Origin: Epiperipatus broadwayi
Taxonomy: Eukaryota > Onychophora > Udeonychophora > Euonychophora > Peripatidae
Assembly: GCA_028023455.1 (NCBI GenBank)
Contig: JAQFVV010012672.1
Coordinates: 376,001 to 440,000, forward strand
Length of the DNA: 64,000 nt
Direction of reading: 5' to 3'
The translations under genes were made by a program, and so were the position numbers. Below the pieces are notes generated by a model that was given only the letters and a program-made list of their open reading frames with translations, was not told where the DNA came from and made no database searches. Shown here piece by piece: positions 38,271 to 50,369 of this stretch. Positions within the stretch are counted from its first letter, which is position 1. The number at the start of each line of letters is the position of its first letter.

Positions 38271-39030
38271 TTTCTTGAAATCAATAGCCACCACTGACTT
38301 TATATATAATTATTCATGATGTATATATTATTTTTAATCTTTTTTTTTGCCGCATATCACTATTTTGTGTCCTATTAATTTTTTTTTCCTTAATTTGTGG
38401 ACTCGCAGTTTTTACTTATTAATTTTGTAGTGATATTTCTTGAAATCAATAGCCACCACTGACTTTATATATAATTATTCATGATGTATATATTATTTTT
38501 AATCTTTTTTTTTTGCCGCATATCACTATTTTGTGTCCTATTTTTCCATGATTTGTGGACTCGCAGTTTTTACTTATTAATTTTGTAGTGATATTTCTTG
38601 AAATCAATAGCCACCACTGACTTTATATATAATTATTCATGATGTATATATTATTTTTAATCTTTTTTTCCCGCATATCACTATTTTGTGTCCTATTTAT
38701 TAATTTTTTTTTTTCAGGATTTGTGGACTCGCAGTTTTTACTTATTAATTTTGTAGTGATATTTAGATATTTATATATAATTATTCATGATGTATATATT
38801 ATTTTTAATCTTTTTTTTTCCCGCATATCACTATTTTGTGTCCTATTTATTAATTTTTTTTTTTCAGGATTTGTGGACTCGCAGTTTTTACTTATTAATT
38901 TTGTAGTGATATTTATCTTACATTTTCATGTGTTGTGTCCAATTTTAGTTAATTATTCATGATGTATTATTTTTAATCTTTTTTTGCCGAATATCACTCT
39001 AATTTGTGTCCTATTTATTAATTTTACCAT
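38271..39030 (+). repeat. Tandem array 2 in Merlin, about 155-165 bp, ~5 units
   Basis: Units begin TTTCTTGAAATCAATAGCC (38271, 38436, 38594); later units (from about 38757 and 38905) lack part of this start. Shared internal blocks are TTATTCATGATGTATATATT, GCATATCACTATTTTGTGTC and GTGGACTCGCAGTTTTTACT. Each unit carries a long T-run before the GGACTCGCAG block. The 107-codon open frame at 38639-38962 is a translation of this repeat, not a gene. Confidence 0.9.
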
Positions 39031-39359
39031 TTTTTTTTTTTTCAGGATGGACGCCGCCGGCATTATTCTGTACCACGTGTTTGTTTCCGGTTTGACCTCA
39101 TGAGCCTGTACCACGTGCCTTCCCCCAGCTCTTCGTTTCTATGACAACATTGCCCTGAGGGCATACTACTCTAATCTACCGATCTTTGACGTAACGTCAT
39201 CACGTGATATGCCACAAAATTTTTGCGATTACATGTGTCGGCAAATCACTAGGTGACGTTATCTTAAAAATCGGGTGGTTAGAGTAGTATGCCTTCAGGC
39301 AAATGACGTCATAGCAAGGTAAATACGTGACTACCCTAATCATTACTGATCCATTAGAG

Positions 39360-39818
39360 CAGTGGTCTTCAACCATCGGGCCGCAGAAGTTTTTTGCTGG
39401 TCCATGCTAGACTGGCAAAAAAGTTTGTAATAACAAAATAATAAAATTTTAAACTTTTAATTAATATAAACAATTTTTATTTATTTTTTCATCGCACTTT
39501 TACCTGATTAACAAAAAAGGAAAAGAACAAAAACAAAATCTAATCAATCATACATAAATTAATTGGTTTTTCTAGTTATCACAGATGTTTATGGTGAGGG
39601 GGGGGGTAGAATTACATTTTTTATTACTTTTCTAAAAAATTCAAAATTAAAAAAAAAAAAAAGTTTTTTTATTATACAAACTCCATATATATATATATAT
39701 CTTCATCTAAGGCTAAGCTGTTTACATCTTTAAGAAAATTAATCTATAGACTTCTGGTCCGTGAAACCTTATCCTTATTTTTACCGGTCCGCAGGTGTGA
39801 AAAGGTTGAAGACCACTG
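39360..39818. mobile_element. 459-bp non-autonomous hAT transposon (empty copy)
   Basis: Perfect 15-bp terminal inverted repeats, CAGTGGTCTTCAACC, are flanked by an exact 8-bp duplication cattagag (39352-39359 and 39819-39826), both hallmarks of hAT elements. The interior is AT-rich without a frame. It shares its interior with the split copy at 44210-53709, including GACTTCTGGTCCG..CCTTATCCTTATTTTTACCGGTCCG at the 3' end. Confidence 0.93.
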
Positions 39819-39829
39819 CATTAGAGGAT

Positions 39830-42300
39830 GATGAACTCTCCAAGTTTAATTCAGTTTCTCCAATCTCTAGTCTTTCTTTATTGCACCACCTAACAATTTT
39901 TCTTTTTCATCCATCAATCTCACAGGTCTCTTTCTAGATATTTTACAATCTCTTGAGATCTCTCATCTATGTATTTCATTTTCAGTCATCACGTTGCTGC
40001 TAACATATTATCCCTCCATATTTCATTGAGAGGTCTAAAGTTTCTGCATTGCTCTTTTAGTAAATATTCAAATCTCATATCCACAAGTAAGAACTGGTAA
40101 AACACATCTATTAAAAATTTTTCAAACACATAGGGATATTTCCTTCTAAATCTAAGTTTACATGCAACAAAAGCATTTCACTTAAGTTTAATTCTATACA
40201 ATGCCATTCATTAAGTTCCATTTGTATTAATAATCTAACCAAAGTTTTGTATTTGTTAACTTGTTCTAATTCATGATTATCACTCTTTGGTTTCTTCTGA
40301 TAAAGTCCACTGAATAGCATTTATTTCAATCCTAATTCTTTACTTTCATCTGATAACTCTTGCAATATTTATTGAAGTTCTGAAGCATTATTTGCAAAAA
40401 CAATATCCTCTGAAAAATCTAGATGACTCAAGTAACCCTCATTTATTTTTACTCCCTTAACTTCTCATTCCATGTATGTGGTCATGTGTATCAGTCGTAT
40501 AAGATTGAGTGCATAGCTGCAAAGAGCTTGAAAGTCAGAATTCAAGTCTCTTCTAAATGCTATAAATTTAGTATAAATAATATACTCATATTAGAATCTT
40601 AAATACTTCTTGTAAAACAACTGTAAAATGTTTTGGAGATTATAGAATCACTATCATATGCTCTCTTCAATTTTAATCTTAGTGTCATTATGTAAACTAA
40701 TCACTGCTACTGCAATATTGATAAATATTCCACAAAATATAACAATATTCTCAGTCTATATCTTGATGATCCAATGCTTTGTTCCTTGCAGAAATGTGTA
40801 AAAAACCTCTTATAATCTATAAACCGAAGCAAAATGACAACTCATATTTATTACTCAATTCTATAATTTCATCATGTTAAAACTATTTTTAAATCCAGCT
40901 TGGTCTTTTGATTGGTGAGAAACCGAAGTTCACTGTATATGTTATACTTTTTTTGGTAAAGATTTTGTGAGGAATTGATACTGAAAGATCTGGAATTTCT
41001 AATAACATCTTTATTATCTTTCATAAATATTAATACTATTATTGTATTCTTCACTATTTAATATATAACTATGGAGCAATTATTCCATTTCTTCATCTCC
41101 TTTTCAGATATTACTAATAATTCCACCATTTCCTGGAATTTTTCCTTTCATAGCTTTAATTGTCTCACTTCTACATTGAAAATGCTGGACATAGTGGATA
41201 CTTTACTTTCTTATTACTATATAATTCTTTATAAAACTCTTCCACAAGTTTCGTGATGTTATCTCTCTTTTTAAAAATAGCTGCAACCTTTTTTCTTATT
41301 GCAGAAATAATTTTCCTTCCAATACTAAGATGTAGTTTTACAATTATGAGACATTTATTTTCTTCTATAACAGTTATTGTCAATTCACAATTATATTTTC
41401 TTATATCATAATTAATTCTTTTTCATATTTTAAAAAACTCTAGATATTCGATTCTTTTTAATGGATTATTTTTAAAAATGTTCATTTCTTCTTTAATAAT
41501 AAAGATGTTATTTCTTGTTTAATATGAAATTTATTGGTTAATTGATGTTTGTACTAGCTGTCTTTTTGCAGTTTGAGTTATTTTCTTCTTGATTTCAATT
41601 AACTCCAACCATCTTTAAAGTTGGTTACTATTGTAAACAATTTGCAAGTTCTAATTTAAATTTATTGAAATGTTTCTCAAAATTAGGAATATCGAATGCT
41701 AATACTATCTTTCTTAATAGTTTCTCTCTGTTTTGTATTAACAACCTATTTTCAAGAACATTACAATTTTAAAATACTGTACATAGTTTCTGTTAGGTTA
41801 AGTAGGATCTTCATTTAGATGATTTATATTCATTTCCGTTTAGCATTTTTCTTAAAAAACAAGAAAAAGAAAATTTACAATATATAGTTTTGATTTTTCT
41901 TTAAACTACACAAATCTGTGTCCTTTCTCTAATTTCTATCACTACATCCAAATTTATTCACACTTTCATCTGTTTCCAAATTCAGCATCAAAATTTCCCA
42001 TTATAACTTTAAAATGTTGTTTAGTAAGATCAAAAGCATTTTGTATACACATATAAAAATCACCACCCTTTTCATTGCCATTAGAACTTGTTGGTGAATA
42101 AATCTGAATATGGATTTGATATCTTCCATTAATATGAATAATTATTAGTTACTCTTTCTAATATACCAGTAATCTCTGTAATGTTTTCCCACTTTTTATT
42201 ATAATGAATTCCACTCCATTTGTGCTTTAATATTTGTAACTTTGTAGTAAAGCACTCATCCATTTTTTAAATTAATTATCATTACCCTTTTCTTGTAACT
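39830..42300 (-). pseudogene. Decayed RTE-like LINE (endonuclease and RT)
   Basis: Read on minus from about 42.3 kb: an endonuclease piece near IQNAFDLTKQHFKVIMGNFD and AEFGNR (about 42030-41970; MGNFDAEFG stands for MGDFNAKVG), a linker ending in a FYKELY block (41.2-41.4 kb), then EGYLSHLDFSEDIVFAN (about 40450-40390), where the catalytic FADD has become FSED. It ends with CVLPVLTCGYE (about 40107-40075), the familiar CVLPVLTYGxETW signature of this LINE type. Many stops and frameshifts; an old, dead insertion. Confidence 0.8.
40493..40560 (+). repeat. tRNA-like module shared with the foldback family
   Basis: GTATCAGTCGTATAAGATTG...GCTTGAAAGTCAGAATTCAAGTC parallels the outer ends of the foldbacks at 0.6-1.2 and 14.9-15.4 kb (GTACCAGTGGTACAAGATAG...GCTTGAAAATCTATGTTCAA). 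It appears to be a lone copy of their tRNA-derived terminal module, inserted within the decayed LINE. Confidence 0.5.
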
Positions 42301-42365
42301 TCACAACATCCAAAAATTTTCCTATTTAATATTAGATAATTTTTTTTTTTTTTAAATTTGCACAA

Positions 42366-42520
42366 TCTTTTTTTTTTTTTTGAAAATGATTTTCAGCCAT
42401 AAATACCTAAATAAAAAATCTCATCAAATGGCAGCCAGGATCCACAATGAGGTTTTTTTTAGCACCCTCTGCCAGTTGGAACCTTGGCTGGTGATTTTAT
42501 AGCCTCCAGGAATCAAAGCC
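42366..42520 (-). repeat. Poly(A)-tailed SINE-like repeat
   Basis: On minus it reads GGCTTTGATTCCTGGAGGCT...CCAGCCAAGGTTCCAACTGG...GAAAATCATTTTC followed by an A-run. The 3' end matches the piece at 32595-32655. This is the usual layout of a retroposed SINE; its head is not clearly a tRNA. Confidence 0.5.
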
Positions 42521-44200
42521 ATAATTTAATTTTTTTTTTGTCATGATTGTAAATACTTATACAAAAAAAAAAAGATCATTCAGATACATATATCTTGATA
42601 TCAAAATCCACCTGATGTTGCAATTGTGAACTAGTAGGCAACTGAGAAGAAAGACGATTGTGTTCTTAAAATTAAACTCGGAGATAAGAAGTCAGTAAAG
42701 TCACTATGACAGATTGATGATGAGCATTATAAAATAATCATATAGTAATAATAACTGCAATGAAAAAAATCATATGAAGTGGACATTAGGAATTTGCCCT
42801 GCTGGATTCTTTAAGCCTTCAAAAGCTCTCCTGTCAGTTGCAGCAAATTACTTTCTGCAGCCCAACTATCTTATTACATTCCTTATAAATTGCACAGACA
42901 AACTATATGAATGAATCTGATTCATCTATAGGCTATACAAACATTTAAAATTAAAAATAAGTCATTTGAAATATGCCTCTACTTTATTCTCCCGAAGGAA
43001 AAAACCCAAAATGCTTTTAAAATCAATCTTCCATTTCCCAACTATTAAATAGTTAATAAAACAATAAAAATGAAATAAAAAAAAAAGGAATGATCAAATT
43101 TTAAATTTGAAAATGATCCCCCTCCCCCAAGCCAGTTTTCTTTAACTATCAAAGAGCAAACAATAAAATCTTATATAAAAAATGCAGTTTTATCTTTAAA
43201 AGACACTTAAATTCCTTAGGCAAACGTACTATACATTTATTCTCATTTAAAGAATAGAATTTATGTATTATATATATAAAAAAAAGTTAACACCTGAAGA
43301 GAGCAAACACTCGTTTCTCTTCATTCGTAGAAAAAAAAAAACTACGTTTGCAAAAAAAAAAAAAAAAATTATAAAAAAACATTTAATGTAATATAACGTC
43401 ATTTAAAAAAAAGTTAATTTTTCTTAACCATTCTTAGCAAAATAATATAGTATACGCGCACAGTTTATAGATATGTAAAATGTATTATTTTAAGTCACTT
43501 TCAAGAAGCTCTCATATTGTATTTGCTTTCTTAAAAAATTCACACCTACTATCTTTAAGATTTGCAATCACTTTATTTCTTCTACATTTCATCTCGCCAT
43601 ATAGTCACTGCTTGTAATTAAAAAAATCAAACTTATTAACTCATATTTGGCAATCACCTCAATTTTTATACCACTTATCTCATTCACCGCATATCTACAA
43701 ATATACTAGTTTTAAGTATATCAGTATACATCCAATCCAATTCCTTTTTCTTTTCCTAATTTATTTTCTAATTGAAATATTATTTTCCAAATAAAGTTAT
43801 ACTTCAACAAAAGAACAAATCTTTTTTCAGCTTCTAATTTCGTAATGTCAGAGAACAACTTCCTATCGTTATTAAAATTCTATTTAGTTATTGTGATCTC
43901 TCATCAATTTCTTTATCCAAACGAAAATTACTCCCTCCCATAAATGGATACATCTATCCACTTCCTATTAAATATTATAATTGCAAAGTTTAATACAAAT
44001 GGGATATTTCTCAATTTTTCAAAAAACGAAATAGATTATTTTTCAAAGCTTCACATAATCAAAGTTAAAATGAATAGAAACAGATGTGCGCATTATGAAA
44101 CGGCAAATAATAATGACTATTTTTGATAGAAAAATTCATATTCTGTTAATTCTCCAAAAGCACAGACACACACACAAAAGACCTACTTTCAAGGTACATT
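42521..44200. other. AT-rich DNA, no gene seen
   Basis: About 1.7 kb of homopolymer-rich sequence directly before the composite element. No gene, RNA or repeat boundary could be supported. Confidence 0.55.
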
Positions 44201-44416
44201 GCTCTAAAACAGTGTTCTTCAACCCTTGGTCTGCGGCCCGGTGCGGGCCGTGGAACTTTTCTGCAGGTCCGCGTGCTAGACGGGCAGTAAAAAGTTTGTA
44301 ATAATAAATAATAAGAGTTTAAACTTTTAATTAATAATTTCAGGAAGATAGGGACGATTGTCCCCTTACCTTTACATTTCTTATTCAAGGTAAGTCTGTT
44401 TTAATCATTATATATT

Positions 44417-47156
44417 ATGGAAAGTGATAATATAATCGAAAACTCGCAAATTAAGGTTAGCCCCGATCTCAGCATTCAATCTAGCAATGCAGTCATCGGT
44501 CGTAAATTTTATAGCCTTAGATCTAATCTAAATTCATCCAAAATAACTTCTACAACAAATAAAAACCCACAAACCAATATTTCAAAAGAAAACAGCATCA
44601 CAAATATCAACAAAAGTTTAGAAAATATTCAACTTACCCCTAATATAAGTAATAGCATTAATATCTCATCAAGCGAAACTATTGAAATTCTTAAAAATTC
44701 AAGCAAAAACCAATCATCACCTCTCCGAAGACTTTACGCACCCTCAGAAGACTCTAATGAGCAATTTCCTTTGCCCAATAATACCCTGGAAACCATATCT
44801 GAAAATAATAGACAAAATTACCGACAAGATGATTTCGGCGAATTTTTTAAAGTAAAAACTTTTCCACCAGAGGTCGACAAAACCAGTGCTGTCACATTAC
44901 AATTTGTCAACAGTAAATTTAAAAATCAAAAAGAAGAAATAAATTTTAAAACCGATAAATCACATTCCAGAACAAACAAAGATTATAGCGCAGAACAATC
45001 CATTGCTACTTCAGCCAACGTACAATCTAATCCAATTTCTTCAATACCAATATTGAAAAATTCCTCTACGTACGCAAATATCGTAAGGTCTAAAAATTCT
45101 GAGAGCATCTCCGAAAATATTAAGGCCGATAATTTCAATGAACTATATTTGAATATCTCAGAACTAGACATAGAACAAGAATCAAACACTTTGGAAAATG
45201 TCTCATTTAATATAAACGATCTTAATGATGACATGTTCCTAAAAATAAATAATGAGTTCAACAAAACGATTCCCAATAGCCTATATAAATCGTTTACTAA
45301 CTACTACAGCGATAAGTCGTTAATCTTAGCCATAACAAATCAACAATGTGCTCTATATAAGTTCCCTCTAGAACAGCTATACAGTCTAATCAATCAAAAA
45401 CAATTAGGCAGAGGCATTCATATGATTCTTAATCATCCCAATGATCGCTATGTTATCGTTGAGTTTAAAACATGGGCGGACCGTATGAACTTTAAAAATA
45501 AATACAGATCTTTAGGAAATTTTATACTATGCTCCATAGATATGAACCATCCTGTTACACTATCCGGCAGAATCCAAAACTGCCTTGCCCACTTGAAAGA
45601 ACAAGAACTACAAGACATCCTTATTAATTATGGTTCAGTTAGCAAATTTAAACATCTATTAAACCCTCACTGCGAAGATCAAATCCTGTCCAATACAGTT
45701 ATCTTCACACTTACATTGAAGAAAAACATTATACCCACTGACATACCCACTATTATTACTGCAAGAGGCTCTCCTATGGTTTTGACTTTCAGGGGAGTAC
45801 ATCCACAATGTTTCTTCTGCCTTCAAAGAACACACCTCATTAAAGATTGTGCAGCAAGAATATGTACACACTGTGGTATTAAAAAGAATAAAGTTCACAG
45901 ATGTCCTGGTAGACCTACTAACACGACTTTCACATCCTTAAATAGACAATCACCACATGGGCCTAATTCAATCAGCAACCTCATAAACCCAGACAACCTG
46001 ATTCAAATAAATCCTCCAACAAACCCTTTCACATCCAAACCTATCTTTCAAAATGAAAATATTCAAGAAAGAACAAATGACAACCTCTACACTAATAGTA
46101 GTGAATCAGAGATCCAAGCAATTACATATACTGCACCTAAACCAATCACTCAAACTGATAAGACTAAAGATCTTACATACGATACATATTATACTAATCC
46201 CCGAGAAACACTACTAGGCCAAACTCTTGATACAAAAGAAGGCAATATGACCAAACCGATAAGACTAAAGATCTTACATACGATACATATTATACTAATC
46301 CCCGAGAAACAATACTAGGCCAAACTCTTGATACAAAAAAAGGCAATATGACCAAACCACCTGACGAGAGCAAGGAAAATACAGGCGATGAAGAACTCAA
46401 AAAATTTCAAAACAATCCATCCATAACAACTCCCGCCTAGTCTAAAACCATTGATACATCTTCTTGTGGGTCAGTTAAGTCCAGTAAACCTAAACAAAGT
46501 GATCCACAAACTGTCCTCAATTCTTCAACTCCTGCAATAATTAACCATCCAGATGAAAAGACTTGTCAAACACACAACCCGAAAGTCAGCATAGTTAATG
46601 TTGTTCAACAGTTACAGCAAACCAAAAATGACTCAGGTCTAAAATTTAAAACAAATTCCTATAACAATAAAAAAACACTTTTATCAAAAGAACAGGAAAA
46701 TAAAAAAAACACTATTAAACTTCAAAACCTCAAAAAACCGACACAACAAATACCCAAAATACAAATAAGAAAATTAAAAGAAAATCAATTCGTTCAGATA
46801 AATCAAGCTCTGATGATGATAGCGCCCATCTGATACATTACTCACCTCCACCCTCTAACAAACAAATTTCAGATATATCAAGCACAAAGCCTCGCAAATC
46901 CATAGAAAAAAAGAGGAAAACCATGGATCCTACAACCATTGATACCATTGATCCTTCTGACGAATCTCAGACAGATTACACTACTTCATCAGACACTGAA
47001 GACTTCATGGATGCGTTTCCTCAACCAACAACTATATCACCAATCCATCCACAAATTCAATCACAAGACTCTGATTGCCAAACAACATCAGACCTCATTA
47101 ACATGGAGATGTCCCACATTGACTTGGTACACTTTGCTGAGGACGGTTTGGATTAA
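44417..47156 (+). pseudogene. LINE ORF1, gag-like nucleic-acid-binding protein (broken)
   Basis: The intact part (44417-46318) gives 633 residues. It has a long Ser/Asn-rich N-terminus, a folded RRM-like middle (around residues 290-460) and a CCHC zinc-knuckle region CFFCLQRTHLIKDC followed by CTHCGIKKNKVHRC (about 464-495). A 101-bp tandem duplication (46157-46357) then shifts the frame. In the compensating frame a TAG lies at 46438, and a further shift in an A-rich run near 46.75-46.8 kb leads into the frame ending at TAA 47154-47156, with basic NLS-like clusters (KKIKRK, KPRKSIEKKRK) and an acidic tail. The ancestral protein was about 880 residues. ORF1 proteins bind element RNA. Confidence 0.9.
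46157..46357 (+). repeat. 101-bp tandem duplication inside ORF1
   Basis: GATAAGACTAAAGATCTTAC begins at 46157 and again at 46258; the copies differ at only a couple of bases. As 101 is not a multiple of three, the duplication itself breaks the frame. Confidence 0.95.
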
Positions 47157-47162
47157 TCTATC

Positions 47163-50100
47163 ATGTTCTGCAAAATTGCTGGCATTAACATTCGCGGCAT
47201 CAACTCAATTGATAGAGTTCTAGCTATTAAAAACTGGCTCTCGCTCTGCTCCTCTCATATACTTCTTATGGGTGAAACTAAATATCACCATAAGACCGAT
47301 CATAAAATACTATCTCTTCTCTCAACTCTCGGATTTACTAGATTTTCCATAGGCCATTCTGCTTCAGGTGGAGTCGGTATTCTGCTCAGCAAGTCAACAC
47401 CACCAAACAGTTTTAGCATTCTATTCCTAGATGCCAATATTATTATCATAGAAATAGACTATTGGGGTTATCCGATCATCATAGCTTATATATATACAGC
47501 CAAAGACACCTCTCAATATCTAAAAATAATCCACATCCTAAATGCCATCAACGCTAACAGAGCCTCCCCTACTTCTGGGAGACTTTAACACCACATACAA
47601 TGACTTCAACAAGAGATTTTTGCATCTAATAAATCGCAGATTAATGTGTGGAGAGGGCTTCTTCCCTCCCAAAGCCTACTCTTTCTATACTAAAACTAAA
47701 AAGTCCCTGATTGATTTGGTTTACTACACCCCAGACCTCCATTTCAACCTTGATGCAGCCTTGGCCCCTGTTGCTTTCTCTGATCATATGGCTCTAATCT
47801 TACAACTTACACCTATTTCAATCCCTGCACCTATTGATGGACCTGGTAAAACCATGCGCATGATCACCCAATCAAATATGACTGAAGCGATAGTATCTGA
47901 GGCATACATCCTTTTCCAGAAAATAAACATCCTTTCCCTTCCTGCTGAGGAGGGCTGGTTTTCCTTCATCGGAATACTACAATCCATATTAAATCACCAC
48001 GCCAGGAAAATCAAAGGACCTAATGGCCTTCTAAATGATCTAACAGACATTAATATACAACTTCAAGCTTTACAGCAAAATTTCACAAATACAGAAAAAA
48101 TCATCTTCCTTAAAAATCTCTACAAAATCAAGCAAAAGTCCCTTGCAGAATATATATCCATCAGAAGAGCCAAATGTTTCTTAGCACAACAACACTGCTG
48201 GATGAGAGACTACCTTAGATGGGCACTGGGGTACAATAGAAAACAAATCACTCCCTTATCCATTAATTCTAATGAAACCAATCTCGTTGGTTTTCCAATG
48301 ATGCAGCACATCAGCAAACAATTCTGCCAATTAATGCAAAAAGATGGAGCTCCTCCTATAAACAGCTGGTTGGATGCTGGTGACCCCGGCGAAAATGGCA
48401 TCACAGAAATCCAAATCAAAAAGAAGATAACATCTCTCCCTGACGGCGTTCATCCTGGCCTTCATGGCATCCCAAATTTCCTTCTCAAACACCTCAGTCA
48501 ATTCACTGTGCCAATTATTAAAAAAATGATTGATCACCTAGCCTCCGGCAACAGAAACATAACAGATCTTTACCCAGTGGCACTCGTGCCTTTTATTAAA
48601 AAAGCAAAACCACTAAACGACATTAACAATATCCGGCCAATTTCCATGACCCCATTGCTTATCAAGATAATTGAGTCAGTCATTAAAGATCAAATCCAAA
48701 CTCAAATCCTTAGCCATATCTTGTCAAACCAATACGGAAAAAAGGGATCATCAACCTCGCATGCTATGTCCAATGTAACTACACTATTCAATTACATCAG
48801 AGGACATCGTAAATCAAAACCTATTGCTGTCCAGCTGGATGTTGCGGCAGCATTTGATTCAGTCCAGATAAATATCCTCCTGGATATTCTGTTGGAATGC
48901 GACATTCCAGCCGGGATTGTTCAGATGATCAGCAATCTGCTCAACAACAGAGAGATTTTTCTCTCTCTTGATGGCAAGATCACACCAGGCTTCAAGCCAT
49001 ACAAGTCGATCCCTCAAGGATCTCCACTCAGTGCCCTTTTCTACACAGCATACATCAACCCTCTTCTGATGGATATAGAAAAAAACCTCCCTGGAATTTT
49101 CCTTCCCTCTCTCAATAAAAACTTCAATATATTTGCATATATAGATGACATCATGGTTGTTCTTCCCACCATTAAATACCTTCCCCATCTCATGAACATC
49201 TTAAACAGAAATACAGCAAAACTTGGCCTACAAATAAACTTTAACAAATCTTCCATCTGGAAGATTATGTCTGGTAAACAAATTAACTCTCCCTTTTCTG
49301 CAAAACCCCAAAGATACCTAGGTTTCCCAATCTTCAAAACACCAACTGCAATGGCAAGAGAGATTCAAGATGCAATCCTCCATTCAACTGAAGCCATCAC
49401 CACGTCACTCTCTAGAGTATACCTTTCATTATAAGGAAAGGTTGGCCTCCTCAACATGATCATAATGCCAAAAATCTCATATTACCTTCCATTCGTAGTT
49501 TCAAAATAAAATCAACCGATTATGTACCAAACTTCTTTGGAGAGGAAGGACAGTTGCTATTAGCTTGCGAGGCATCCAACGACCACGCAAGTTCAATGGA
49601 CTGTCATTCCACTCAATACAAGCAATAATTTTACAGAAAACCCACAACTCTACATAATCTGATCATCTCCTGTGGATACTCCAACATTATTAAAAAAATT
49701 ACACTGACAGATCGTCCTTCGCCTTCTGCCAGTTCATGGATAGCCTCCCTAATAGACCACCTGCAACTTTATAACCCAATAATGCCCTTTAACCTTAACA
49801 AAAAAATCACCTTATGGGAAGCATACAATATAATCAACTATAATCAACAACCCATAAAAACCAGCCTAAAAGTAATCAACCAAAGACTCATTTCACACTT
49901 TAAAAGATGGAGTCTGGAACCCAAATTCCTTGACTTCATCATTAAAATAAATCTTAATGCGCTTCCCACGAATTGGTTCCTTTATCACTGAAGAGGTTTT
50001 ACCAGCATTGACCCTATAAGTGGTCTGTGTGCTCGTGAAGATGAAACCATAGACCATATTATACACCGGTGCCCAAGACTTAAAACACTGAAAGATATAA

Positions 50101-50369
50101 TTATAATCAATTCCAACATAAGACCTGATATGATTTTCTCACTTGAAAATGCCATTCATAATGGGTTTTTTTCAATAATAAGGCTTTCTACCTTTGTCCT
50201 TTATTCCATATGGATAGTGAGATGCAAAACTCTCATGGAATTACCCCCGCCACAAATCATACCATTGTTTTATCAAACGCTCAAAAAAATCAAGAAACGT
50301 GACCAGCTCCTGGCCTCCAGTAAAGTCTTTGATGACACCTGGTCTTTAACTGCTCTTTCCTTTTCCTGA
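47163..50369 (+). pseudogene. LINE ORF2: APE endonuclease and reverse transcriptase (broken)
   Basis: Starts at ATG 47163, six bases after the ORF1 stop. The endonuclease begins IAGINIRGINS, then LLMGETK and SGGVGILLS; a frameshift within 47542-47588 moves to the second frame, which carries LLGDFN and FSDHMALIL. The reverse transcriptase (about 48.48-49.35 kb) has NIRPISMTPLL, LDVAAAFDSV (catalytic Asp), IPQGSPLSALF and AYIDDIMVV, so the three catalytic aspartates are present, with YIDD instead of YADD. A TAA at 49432-49434 cuts the thumb region. Later pieces include LCAREDETIDHIIHRC (about 50026-50073), a C-terminal Cys/His motif, and end near 50369. Confidence 0.93.

Larger units (their letters stand above)
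37179..39045 (+). other. Probable 1.87-kb intron in the Merlin 3' UTR
   Basis: Donor GG|GTAAGTACG at 37179 and acceptor (long T tract, TTCAG ending at 39045) bracket the two tandem arrays. The following exon, GATGGACGCCGCC..., is notably GC-richer. Several earlier TTTTTCAG|GATTTGTGGACTCGCAG sites inside the array are alternative acceptors. Confidence 0.5.
35742..39335 (+). mobile_element. Complete Merlin DNA transposon
   Basis: Ends GGTAATCAAGTATTTACCTT and, inverted, GGTAGTCACGTATTTACCTT continue as terminal inverted repeats through TGCNATGACG to GCCTGAAGGC (about 38 bp). An exact 8-bp target duplication, ctaatcat, flanks the element (35734-35741 and 39336-39343), matching the 8-9 bp of Merlin. 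Inside are an intact transposase frame, probable introns in both untranslated regions, a second internal copy of the TIR (35920-35990) and two tandem arrays. Exact flanking duplications and the intact frame argue for fairly recent insertion. A hairpin lies just inside the 3' end (GGGCATACTACTCTAA against TTAGAGTAGTATGCC, about 39157-39298). Confidence 0.95.

Noticed and set aside
38639-38962. 107-codon hydrophobic frame
   Set aside because: It translates the T-rich tandem array inside Merlin, and the protein repeats exactly with the DNA repeat.
44146-44388. 80-codon minus-strand frame
   Set aside because: Runs across the hAT terminus and LINE junction; sequence from two elements cannot form an old gene.
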